From contig CAYHKY010000039.1 of the NCBI GenBank assembly GCA_964357355.1, positions 1-13,566 on the forward strand: a stretch of 13,566 bases of DNA, written 5' to 3'. Source of the stretch: CAYHKY01 sp964357355 (GTDB lineage Bacteria > Patescibacteriota > Microgenomatia > UBA10105). A program made the position numbers and the translations under genes. The stretch's first letter is position 1; every line of letters starts with the position of its first letter. The notes under the pieces were generated by a model. That model saw only the letters and a program-made list of their open reading frames with translations, had not been told where the DNA came from and searched no databases. Below, in pieces: positions 1 through 5,831 of this stretch.

Positions 1-73
1 CGGGGCGTAGCTCAGTTGGTAGAGCACACGGCTGGGGGTCGTGTGGTCGCACGTTCAAATCGTGTCGCCCCGA
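1..73 (+). tRNA. tRNA-Pro, anticodon GGG
   Basis: A complete cloverleaf starts at the first base of the window and fits canonical numbering exactly. The acceptor stem is CGGGGCG (1-7) with CGCCCCG (66-72). The D stem is GCTC/GAGC around the loop AGTTGGTA. The anticodon stem is CACGG/TCGTG with one G-U pair, and the loop CTGGGGG puts GGG at 34-36. The T stem is GCACG/CGTGT with loop TTCAAAT. C1-G72, A73 and G37 are all normal for bacterial tRNA-Pro. CCA is not encoded (74-76 is CAA), so it must be added after transcription. GGG reads proline codons CCC and CCT. The promoter lies outside the window. Confidence 0.96.
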
Positions 74-113
74 CAAATTAAAAATGATGACTAAGAAACA
101 GGTGGCGTATCTG

Positions 114-132
114 TTCCACCTAACAGGTGGAA
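114..132. terminator. Hairpin between tRNA-Pro and the convergent proline-rich gene; possible terminator
   Basis: TTCCACCT (114-121) and AGGTGGAA (125-132) form a perfect 8-bp stem with a 3-nt loop. It lies between the 3' end of the tRNA and the stop codon of the convergent gene (136-138). On the plus strand it is followed by AAGTTTATT, a poor U tract. On the minus strand a second weak hairpin (AACAG/CTGTT, 97-115) is followed by TTCTT. The position suggests a terminator serving one or both genes, but neither strand has a classic run of U. Confidence 0.4.
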
Positions 133-135
133 AGT

Positions 136-615
136 TTATTGCAGTACAGGCAAGATAATGGGGTTATCTAGTGGTTTACGCGGAGGTTGATTTGGGATTT
201 CGATTGAGGGATCAATGATCGGACACGGGCGCATCAACCTAGGATCTCCATCACAGGGAAGAGGTGTAAAATGAGGCATATCTGTACGATCTGGATTTGG
301 TAAAGGCAGTATTTCAGGGCTTGGTAAAAATATAGGCTGTAAACTTGGTATGGGCTTGATTATTGACTGATCAATAACGCATGGCATCCCGTATTCATCA
401 CGCGGACAAGGATTCACACTCGGAAACGGAATAGGTGAAGGATCTATACACAATCTGTCTGACGTTTCGTCACAAGGCAGTGGTGAAGGCTGTGGCCTAA
501 TTGTTGGCAAGGGAAACCGCGAAGGAAAAGGAAATTTACTGGGAAACGGGTGCGGCCAAGGTTTCTGCGTAGGTTTTGGTAACGGTCTGCACCAAGGCGG
601 AGTGGGCCAGATCAT
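136..615 (-). CDS. Proline-rich protein with three CX7-9C repeats, function unknown
   Basis: I do not recognise this protein. From the ATG at 615 it has 159 residues, 46 of them proline (29%), mostly as alternating X-P pairs (for example PWPHPFPSKFPFPS), which favour an extended polyproline-like chain. Three imperfect repeats share Cys-x(7-9)-Cys followed by Ile-Asp-(Pro/Gln)-Ser; the first and third begin PLPCD and the second NPCP. The start at 615 is chosen because AAAGGAG lies 12 nt upstream and the proline-rich composition begins there. The frame stays open to an ATG at 702 (188 aa, adding a short hydrophobic stretch GFWLFIAGI) and a TTG at 807 (223 aa). The TTG lies upstream of the likely promoter and can be discounted. 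No convincing signal peptide is seen. All four proline codons are mixed, which argues for selection on the protein. It could be a surface or scaffold protein, or a fast-evolving orphan. Confidence 0.55.
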   Translation of the reverse strand: MIWPTPPWCRPLPKPTQKPWPHPFPSKFPFPSRFPLPTIRPQPSPLPCDETSDRLCIDPSPIPFPSVNPCPRDEYGMPCVIDQSIIKPIPSLQPIFLPSPEILPLPNPDRTDMPHFTPLPCDGDPRLMRPCPIIDPSIEIPNQPPRKPLDNPIILPVLQ

Positions 616-744
616 TATGCAAAAATTCTCCTTTGCTACCGACCGTGGATGATTTGATATACCAGCAATAAATAACCAAAAACCCAGAAGTTGTTCCAGC
701 ATATTTTGTAAGACCAAATAGGGGGCAGAGATAAAGTGATTGGT

Positions 745-773
745 ATCATAATCCAAATCATCTCTTTCGTCAA
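745..773 (-). promoter_or_regulatory. Sigma-70-type promoter for the proline-rich gene
   Basis: On the minus strand TTGACG (773-768) and TATGAT (750-745) are separated by 17 nt. Each box is one base from consensus. Transcription would begin near 737-741, leaving a leader of about 36 nt to the ATG at 702 or about 123 nt to the ATG at 615. It lies downstream of the TTG at 807 and so excludes that start. Confidence 0.6.
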
Positions 774-794
774 ATTCCGTTATCAGCTTAGTAT

Positions 795-823
795 TTGTCA
801 AATACAAAAATATTCTCTATACT
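795..823 (+). promoter_or_regulatory. Sigma-70-type promoter giving a leaderless DUF2130 mRNA
   Basis: TTGTCA (795-800) and TATACT (818-823) are separated by 17 nt. Only 9 nt lie between the -10 box and the ATG at 833. The expected start points (A830 or A833) leave 0-3 nt of leader, and the bases before the ATG (GCCTCCACT) hold no Shine-Dalgarno. It diverges from the minus-strand promoter at 745-773. Confidence 0.6.
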
Positions 824-832
824 GCCTCCACT

Positions 833-2005
833 ATGAACGACACCCTTACTATCACCTGTCCCCACTGCAAACAACTCGTGTCACTTGATGAAGCCTTCAC
901 ACATCAGATTGAGGAAAAGTATCGGAAAAATTACGCATCACAACTCGAAAGAGACAAAGCGGAACTCACAAAGATTGCTGAGGCAAAAGCTACCCAACAG
1001 GTAAAAGAAAAAATGGAACTGGAAATGAAAAACACGCGAGATGAGTTAACCGAAGCTAAAGAACGCAATAAACAACTACTTGAACAGTTAACTGAACTTA
1101 ATAAAATATTGCGGGATTTAAAACGAAAAGACGAGGAACGATCACTCGAAATGCAAAAAAAACTCGTCGAATCTGAGGAAAAAATTCGTCTGGATGCGCA
1201 GAAAAAAGCGGATGAGGAACATCGTTTAAAATTCCTTGAAAAGGATAAGCAACTGCAAAATGCACTCCGGGAAGCGGATGAACTTAAAAGAAAATTATCT
1301 CAGGGTTCTCAACAAAACCAAGGCGAAGTACTTGAATTGGAACTGGAAAACTTGCTAAAACAGGAATTTCCAAACGATAAAATTACTCCTGTCGGAAAAG
1401 GTATACGCGGCGCAGATCTCGTCCAGGAAGTTTGGGATAGAAATGGAGTTCGTTGTGGGGTCATCCTTTGGGAAACAAAAAATGCAAAATGGAATGAAGA
1501 GTGGATTGATAAACTTAAAAATGACCAACGACAACTCAAGGCAGAACTTGCGGTTATCATTTCAGAACAATTACCGGAAGCAGTGAAAGGAGCCGCATAT
1601 CGCGGTGGAGTCTGGCTTGCACACCGTTCTTTTGCTATCGGCATTGGGATGGCGCTTAGGGCAAATCTTATTCAGTCTAGTTTTATTCGCCGCTCGATGC
1701 AAAGGAAAAATAATGACGAAAAGGACAATCTATGGAATTATTTTATGAGTAACGATTTCAAACAACGAATGGAGGTTTTGTTTGAAACTTATGACCGAAT
1801 GAAAATGGATCTTGAAAAAGAAAAACGCGCTTACACAATCATGTGGGCAAAACGTGAAAAACAAATTCAAAGGATTATGGAAAGTACCTCACAATTTCGC
1901 GGTGATTTGGAAGGTGTAATGGGTAATGCATTACCACAGATGAAACAGTTGGAACTAACAGGTAATGCCCAATTGAATGAATTGACTGGTGATAATAGTG
2001 TATGA
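833..2005 (+). CDS. DUF2130 family protein (COG4487-like), coiled coil plus nuclease-like core
   Basis: A 390-residue protein of the DUF2130 family, whose biochemical role is not established. It opens with a single zinc-knuckle pair, C9-P-H-C12, with no second pair visible. Residues of about 22-158 are rich in Lys, Glu and Gln and predict a long coiled coil. The conserved domain runs from about 164 to 375. Its order of residues resembles a PD-(D/E)XK phosphodiesterase: helix with E165/E168/E170, then G193-A-D195, then W213-E214-T-K216. That catalytic reading is an inference. The coiled-coil-then-nuclease layout recalls RmuC without sequence identity being claimed. ATG 833 fits the upstream promoter and gives a leaderless message. 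The next gene begins 7 nt after its TGA stop, suggesting a two-gene transcript. Confidence 0.9.
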   Translation: MNDTLTITCPHCKQLVSLDEAFTHQIEEKYRKNYASQLERDKAELTKIAEAKATQQVKEKMELEMKNTRDELTEAKERNKQLLEQLTELNKILRDLKRKDEERSLEMQKKLVESEEKIRLDAQKKADEEHRLKFLEKDKQLQNALREADELKRKLSQGSQQNQGEVLELELENLLKQEFPNDKITPVGKGIRGADLVQEVWDRNGVRCGVILWETKNAKWNEEWIDKLKNDQRQLKAELAVIISEQLPEAVKGAAYRGGVWLAHRSFAIGIGMALRANLIQSSFIRRSMQRKNNDEKDNLWNYFMSNDFKQRMEVLFETYDRMKMDLEKEKRAYTIMWAKREKQIQRIMESTSQFRGDLEGVMGNALPQMKQLELTGNAQLNELTGDNSV

Positions 2006-2012
2006 TGATAAT

Positions 2013-2402
2013 ATGTCGGAAAAAATCATCGGCTATATCTTGATTGTATTGGGAATTATTATCATCTCTGCTTCAACATACAGTGCATATTCCGTTTTTA
2101 CTAAAAAAGCACAACCTGTAGAATTATTCAGTTTTCAACCGATCGGTATCGACACCAATCAGCTATTGGGTTCCAGTCTGCCGCCTGAATTCGCCGGTTT
2201 GATGCAAAAACAAACCAATGCTTCCAAAACCGAAATAGTACCCGCCGCACTTATCAATGACTCATCCAATATTTTTGCCCACCTCTTACTGATGGGATTT
2301 TTAGCCAGCGTCGGCTACAAACTCGCCTCTCTCGGAGTAATGCTGGTTAGACCGATTGTGGTGAAATTGAAGGCGAAAGAGATAAACACAGAAAAACCTT
2401 AA
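2013..2402 (+). CDS. Small two-helix membrane protein, function unknown
   Basis: From the ATG at 2013 this is a 129-residue protein. The frame also opens at GTG 1989, but that would overlap the DUF2130 stop and add eight polar residues before the first helix. Helix 1 spans about residues 5-28 (rich in Ile and Leu) and helix 2 about 86-112. A polar loop of about 55 residues lies between them. The C-terminus after helix 2 is basic (RPIVVKLKAK), which favours an N-in/C-in topology with an external loop. No SD is seen. Its 7-nt spacing from the DUF2130 gene suggests co-transcription. I cannot assign a family. Confidence 0.75.
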   Translation: MSEKIIGYILIVLGIIIISASTYSAYSVFTKKAQPVELFSFQPIGIDTNQLLGSSLPPEFAGLMQKQTNASKTEIVPAALINDSSNIFAHLLLMGFLASVGYKLASLGVMLVRPIVVKLKAKEINTEKP

Positions 2403-2407
2403 TACAC

Positions 2408-2878
2408 TTACCGCTTCGGACTTTGCTTTTTCTTCCTAGCTTTTCCGGCAAAACCGGCTTTGCGGCGTTGTTTGGCTCTTGGGTCCCTTGTTAAGAATCC
2501 GCGTTTTCGAAGTATGGGTTTATTTTTTTCCTCTTCAACTTTGACGAGCGCCCGAGATACAGCATGAATAAAGGCTTCCAATTGTCCGAATTGACCTCCG
2601 CCTTCACATTTGGCAGTCACCACGAAACGACCAATTGTATTTGTCGTACGAAATGGTTCAAGATAGAGCTTTTGGGCTGTTTCGCCGGAAAAATACTTTT
2701 CAATCGGCTGTTCATTAACAATGATCTGTCCTCTGGTATACGTCTTCCCATCAACTTGCACTGTTTCTTCATTTGCCAGCACGTAGAACCTGATCCGGCA
2801 ACTGGCTGTTTTTCTCCTGCCTACTGCATAGTAATATGTGGAAGGTGCAACTGGTACGGTTTCTTTTTTGTCTGTCAT
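2408..2878 (-). CDS. rpsI: 30S ribosomal protein S9
   Basis: S9 of the small subunit head; its C-terminal tail reaches the P-site tRNA. The family core starts at YAVGRRKTA (about 17-25). It includes the conserved LVKVEEEKN-like helix region and a very basic tail ending S-P-K-R, which preserves the terminal Lys-Arg that contacts P-site tRNA. At 156 residues it is longer than usual (about 130). The excess is an N-terminal extension of about 15 residues and an insertion of about 15 around residues 34-50 (NEETVQVDGKTYTRG). ATG 2878 overlaps the rplM stop by 4 nt (ATGA), so the two are probably translationally coupled. It is the last gene of the cluster and ends 5 nt from the convergent membrane-protein gene. 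No terminator is visible. Confidence 0.97.
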   Translation of the reverse strand: MTDKKETVPVAPSTYYYAVGRRKTASCRIRFYVLANEETVQVDGKTYTRGQIIVNEQPIEKYFSGETAQKLYLEPFRTTNTIGRFVVTAKCEGGGQFGQLEAFIHAVSRALVKVEEEKNKPILRKRGFLTRDPRAKQRRKAGFAGKARKKKQSPKR

Positions 2879-3318
2879 ACTGTTTTTATTTTTTGAACTT
2901 TTAATTTATCCATATATTTATGTTCACTTCCGGGAAATACATACAACCGTTTAAGCAATTTGTCTCTCAATTTATTTTTCGGTAACATTCCAGTTACAGC
3001 CCGTATAATTACTTCTTCAGGTCTACGTGTATGCAACGAAGTAAATGATTCCTTCCGCAGCCCTCCTGGGTAACCCGAGTATGAAGTATAGATTTTTTCT
3101 GCCGCTTTGCGTCCTGTCACCACAACATCTTTGGCCCCTGTTACAACTACATGATCTCCACAATCAAGATGCCGGACAAAATAAGGTTTACTTTTACCCG
3201 TTAAACGTAGCGCTATTTCGGTGGCAACCCGACCAAGTACTTTTCCATTAACGTCAACGTGTTGCCAATTGTGTTCTATATCTGTTCCTTTAGTTGCAAC
3301 GAGAGTACGTGTTTTCAT
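2875..3318 (-). CDS. rplM: 50S ribosomal protein L13
   Basis: L13 is a large-subunit assembly protein. The 147-residue length is normal. Family landmarks are WQHVDVNGKVLGRVATEIA near the N-terminus, the GDHVVVTGAKDVVVTGRK block (about 54-71), the HTRRPEEVIIRAV signature (about 96-108) followed by MLPKNKLR, and the C-terminal KRLYVFPGSEHKY segment. It overlaps rplQ (3315-3318) and rpsI (2875-2878) by 4 nt each, giving a coupled rplQ-rplM-rpsI trio. There is no SD, consistent with re-initiation after the preceding stop. In many bacteria rplM-rpsI form their own operon; here they are fused to the end of the alpha operon. Confidence 0.97.
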   Translation of the reverse strand: MKTRTLVATKGTDIEHNWQHVDVNGKVLGRVATEIALRLTGKSKPYFVRHLDCGDHVVVTGAKDVVVTGRKAAEKIYTSYSGYPGGLRKESFTSLHTRRPEEVIIRAVTGMLPKNKLRDKLLKRLYVFPGSEHKYMDKLKVQKIKTV

Positions 3319-3785
3319 ACTTTTTTAGTTTTGCGTATTTTTTTTGGACCCGTTAGTTTTTTTGCTTCCAGTGCTTTTTTCACAACTTCTGCCTTCACAA
3401 CTTTTTTAGGCGCAATAGTTTGGGCAACCGCCAATTTATCAACCAATTCAAGTCGAACCTGCTGACTATTGTCACCCTGCCTATTACCCAATCTGATAAT
3501 GCGCGTATATCCGCCCGGACGCATAGCAAAAAGTTTACCCAACTCAAGTACACGGAGTGCGGTTTGTTTATTTGCAGTTTCAGCTAGTAATCGCCTGTAT
3601 GATGTTAAATTGTCTTTTTTAGCAACAGTCACTAATCTGTCAACCAAAGGCACTATAGATTTGGCTTTGGTTAATGATGTCACCACAAAACTATGATCTA
3701 CCAATTCGCCAACTAAATTACGAAACAATTGTTGTCGTTCATTGGTAGTTCGCGATAGTTTTTTTCCCGCAATTCCTTTGTTCAT
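3315..3785 (-). CDS. rplQ: 50S ribosomal protein L17
   Basis: L17 sits near the peptide exit tunnel rim of the large subunit. The N-terminal KLSRTTNERQQLFRNLV segment (residues 9-25) is the family signature, and the core continues through VDRLVTVAKK and RMPGGYTRI-type sequence (here RPGGYTRIIRLGNRQGD, about 89-105). Total length is 156 residues against about 120-130 in most bacteria. The surplus is a Lys/Val/Ala-rich C-terminal tail from about residue 117, ending in RKTKKV. The gene follows rpoA after 5 nt, the conserved rpoA-rplQ order, and overlaps rplM by 4 nt. No SD is present. Confidence 0.97.
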   Translation of the reverse strand: MNKGIAGKKLSRTTNERQQLFRNLVGELVDHSFVVTSLTKAKSIVPLVDRLVTVAKKDNLTSYRRLLAETANKQTALRVLELGKLFAMRPGGYTRIIRLGNRQGDNSQQVRLELVDKLAVAQTIAPKKVVKAEVVKKALEAKKLTGPKKIRKTKKV

Positions 3786-3790
3786 ACCGT

Positions 3791-4708
3791 TTACACGTTT
3801 AGAGCAACACTCTTTTCACGTAATTTCTCTTCAATAATTGAAAGTGATTTGCTCCCTAAGTTTTTGAGTTTCATCAGCTCTAACTTCGGAGTACCTAATA
3901 ATTGACCGATAGTTTCTATTCCACCATTAGCCAACGCATTTACGATGCGGGTCGGAATATCAAGTTCTTCAATCCGCATTTTCAAAATTTCTTCAGATAC
4001 GGCTGGTGTCACTGCCACACCTTCCTGAATCTCTGCTTTAGGCTGGTATACCTGCAGAAAGCATGAAACCAGAATCCTCGCAGCTTCTTCAAGCACTGTC
4101 CGCGGATTTACTGACTCATCAGTCCAAATTTCTAAGACCAGTTTGTCAAGATTGGTCATTCGACCAACCCGTGTAGATTCCACTTTATACGTAACCCGCC
4201 GTATCGGCGAAAAAATACCATCCAGAGAAAGCACTCCGATTTCACCTTTTGCACGCTCATCCGAAGTCACATACCCGTAACCTGTTTGAGCAGTTAATAC
4301 AATTTCCAGCTTGGCTTTTTTGTCTGAAAGCGTACACAGATATAAATCAGGATTTACGATCATGACCCCTGCTGTAACTTCGATATCTTTGGCATAAATT
4401 TCGCCCTCTCCAGTCTTGGTAAGAGTCAATCTAACTTCCTTGTCTCCCTCAATATGCAAACGCACTTGCTTCAGGTTCAGTAAAAGCTCAACTATGTCTT
4501 CTTTGAGTCCCGGAAGAGTGGAAAACTGATGCTTAACTCCTTCGATTTTGACAGTTGTGATAGCGGCGCCTTTGATCGAAGTCAAAAGTACCCGACGGAG
4601 ACTATTACCGATAGTATGACCGTACCCTTGTTCAAGCGGTTCGATCACAAACCGGCCATAATCTGCCGTTTCTTTGTCTACTTTTATTTTGTATGTTGGC
4701 TCAACCAT
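3791..4708 (-). CDS. rpoA: RNA polymerase subunit alpha
   Basis: Alpha nucleates RNA polymerase assembly through its N-terminal domain and contacts promoter UP elements and activators through its C-terminal domain. The 305-residue protein has both. The dimerisation core contains RFVIEPLEQGYGHTIGNSLRR (about 19-39), and a flexible linker lies around 228-240. In the C-terminal domain R254 and N257 correspond to E. coli R265 and N268, and NLGSKS (283-288) matches the E. coli NLGKKS loop with G296, K298 and S299 kept. The equivalent of C269 is Ala. UP-element binding is therefore probably retained. The ATG at 4708 has no adjacent SD; a full SD lies 59 nt upstream beside an inverted repeat (see the leader feature). 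The 118-nt gap before it is the largest in the cluster. Confidence 0.97.
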   Translation of the reverse strand: MVEPTYKIKVDKETADYGRFVIEPLEQGYGHTIGNSLRRVLLTSIKGAAITTVKIEGVKHQFSTLPGLKEDIVELLLNLKQVRLHIEGDKEVRLTLTKTGEGEIYAKDIEVTAGVMIVNPDLYLCTLSDKKAKLEIVLTAQTGYGYVTSDERAKGEIGVLSLDGIFSPIRRVTYKVESTRVGRMTNLDKLVLEIWTDESVNPRTVLEEAARILVSCFLQVYQPKAEIQEGVAVTPAVSEEILKMRIEELDIPTRIVNALANGGIETIGQLLGTPKLELMKLKNLGSKSLSIIEEKLREKSVALNV

Positions 4709-4808
4709 GTTTTTATATTTAGCAAGTCCGGAAGTTCCAATGATCCTGTCTCCCCTCGCCGCTAAATCCTCCTTTACCCGACCGCTTCTGATAATTAGAA
4801 ATGGCGGG
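4709..4808 (-). promoter_or_regulatory. Structured rpoA leader with a distant Shine-Dalgarno
   Basis: The complete SD AAAGGAGG occupies 4775-4768, 59 nt before the rpoA ATG, with no start codon at a usable distance. Directly after it comes ATTTAGC (4767-4761), whose exact complement GCTAAAT lies at 4723-4717. Pairing the two 7-mers closes off the stretch between and leaves an effective SD-AUG spacing of 8 nt (ATAAAAAC). An inner stem GGGAG/CTTCC (4754-4750 with 4734-4730, one G-U) can form inside. Upstream of the SD a second hairpin (4808-4777) pairs CCCG/CGGG, CC/GG and TTCT/AGAA around a 7-nt loop. Function is inferred from position and pairing only. Confidence 0.55.
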
Positions 4809-4826
4809 CTAAATTTTATATATTAT

Positions 4827-5447
4827 TTATCGTGAATAAAACTCAACTATCAACTGTTCGTTAATGTTCGCTTCAACCTGTGCCCGAACCGGGATTTTGA
4901 CTAATGTACCCACAGCTCCTTTTCTGGCTAACCACTCCGGAATTACTAAATTCTTTTCATCTAAGAGTTTTTTGACAGCGGGAATATTGATGCCTTTGGG
5001 CTTATATGAAATCACGTCACCAACTTCTACCTGATATGAAGGAATACTCATTCTTGCATTGTTCACCAGAACGTGTCCGTGAGATACATATTGACGTGCT
5101 GCAGTTCTGGTAGGAGCTAGATTCAACCTGTAGATGATATTGTCAAGGCGCCGTTCCAACTGTTGTAGCAACGCTTCTCCGGTGTTTCCTCTTGATTTGA
5201 GCGCATGAGTAAAGTAATTTTTGAACTGACGCTCACCGACTCCAAAAATCCTCCGTGCTTTCTGCTTCTCTCTAAGCTGCAACCCGTACCCAGATGGCTT
5301 CCGCCTTCCTCGCGATCCATGCTGTCCGGGCAAAACATTTAACCTTCTAAGAAGTGAGGCATGAGCTTTGCTTCCCGGGGTTTTTAGTCCCAAGTCAGTT
5401 CCTTCTGCACGTGCAAGTTTATTCTTTGGTCCGGTATATCGTGACAT
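4827..5447 (-). CDS. rpsD: 30S ribosomal protein S4
   Basis: S4 is a primary 16S rRNA-binding protein of the small subunit and, in several bacteria, a translational repressor of its own operon. The 206-residue protein starts MSRYTGPKNKLARAEGTDL and has LPGQHG at 39-44. There is no N-terminal zinc-binding cysteine set, so it is the zinc-free form. The S4 RNA-binding domain covers about 97-160 (LERRLDNIIYRL, then TRTAARQYVSHGHVLVN). It ends with the usual IVEFYSR. AGGAG lies 8 nt before the ATG, one of the few good SDs in the cluster. It starts 1 nt after the rpsK stop. The structured rpoA leader lies immediately downstream. Confidence 0.98.
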   Translation of the reverse strand: MSRYTGPKNKLARAEGTDLGLKTPGSKAHASLLRRLNVLPGQHGSRGRRKPSGYGLQLREKQKARRIFGVGERQFKNYFTHALKSRGNTGEALLQQLERRLDNIIYRLNLAPTRTAARQYVSHGHVLVNNARMSIPSYQVEVGDVISYKPKGINIPAVKKLLDEKNLVIPEWLARKGAVGTLVKIPVRAQVEANINEQLIVEFYSR

Positions 5448-5448
5448 A

Positions 5449-5820
5449 TTAAACTCTCCTCTTTTTCTTTGGTCTAACGCCGTTATGAGGCATAGGTGTT
5501 ACGTCGGCAATCATGGTAATATTTAGACCAACCGCTTTGAGAGCCCTAAGAGCAGCATCCCTACCAGATCCGGGACCTTTTATAAACACTTGAATTTCTC
5601 TCAACCCAAATTGGGCGGCTTTTTTGGCACATGTTTCAACGGCAGTGGTTGCCGCAAATGGAGTCGCTTTTCGCGCTCCCTTAAACCCTACTGCTCCACT
5701 TGATCCCCAACAAAGCACTTTTCCGTCGTTATCCGTAAATGTCACTATCGTATTATTAAACGTAGCGGTGATATAGACTTTTCCTTTTTCAACTATTCGT
5801 TTTTGTTTTGTTTGAGCCAT
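5449..5820 (-). CDS. rpsK: 30S ribosomal protein S11
   Basis: S11 lines the platform of the small subunit, near the mRNA exit and E site. At 123 residues it has normal length. Family landmarks are TATFNNTIVTFTD (about 18-30), the SSGAVGFKGARKATPFAA block, GPGSGRDAALRAL (about 82-94) and the basic C-terminus HNGVRPKKKRRV. It keeps the Asn-Gly pair that is the isoaspartate site in E. coli S11. It sits in the conserved rpsM-rpsK-rpsD-rpoA-rplQ order, 11 nt after rpsM and 1 nt before rpsD. No SD precedes the ATG. Confidence 0.98.
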   Translation of the reverse strand: MAQTKQKRIVEKGKVYITATFNNTIVTFTDNDGKVLCWGSSGAVGFKGARKATPFAATTAVETCAKKAAQFGLREIQVFIKGPGSGRDAALRALKAVGLNITMIADVTPMPHNGVRPKKKRRV

Positions 5821-5831
5821 AATATTTACGT

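Noticed and set aside
616..807. Coding extension of the proline-rich gene to the TTG at 807
   Set aside because: The strong minus-strand promoter at 745-773 lies within this stretch, so its transcript cannot include the TTG; the ATG at 702 remains a possible alternative start.
1309..1644. Minus-strand open frame of 111 codons
   Set aside because: Lies wholly inside the well-supported DUF2130 gene on the opposite strand and shows only compositional shadow sequence.
4709..4800. In-frame upstream extension of rpoA or a missing small gene after the distant SD
   Set aside because: The frame is open but contains no ATG, GTG or TTG at a suitable place after AAAGGAGG, and the residues do not resemble an alpha subunit.
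4817..4853. Promoter for rpoA at the end of rpsD (TTGATA or TTGAGT with ATAAAT or TATATA)
   Set aside because: The -10 matches are poor and the region is simply AT-rich; too weak to annotate.
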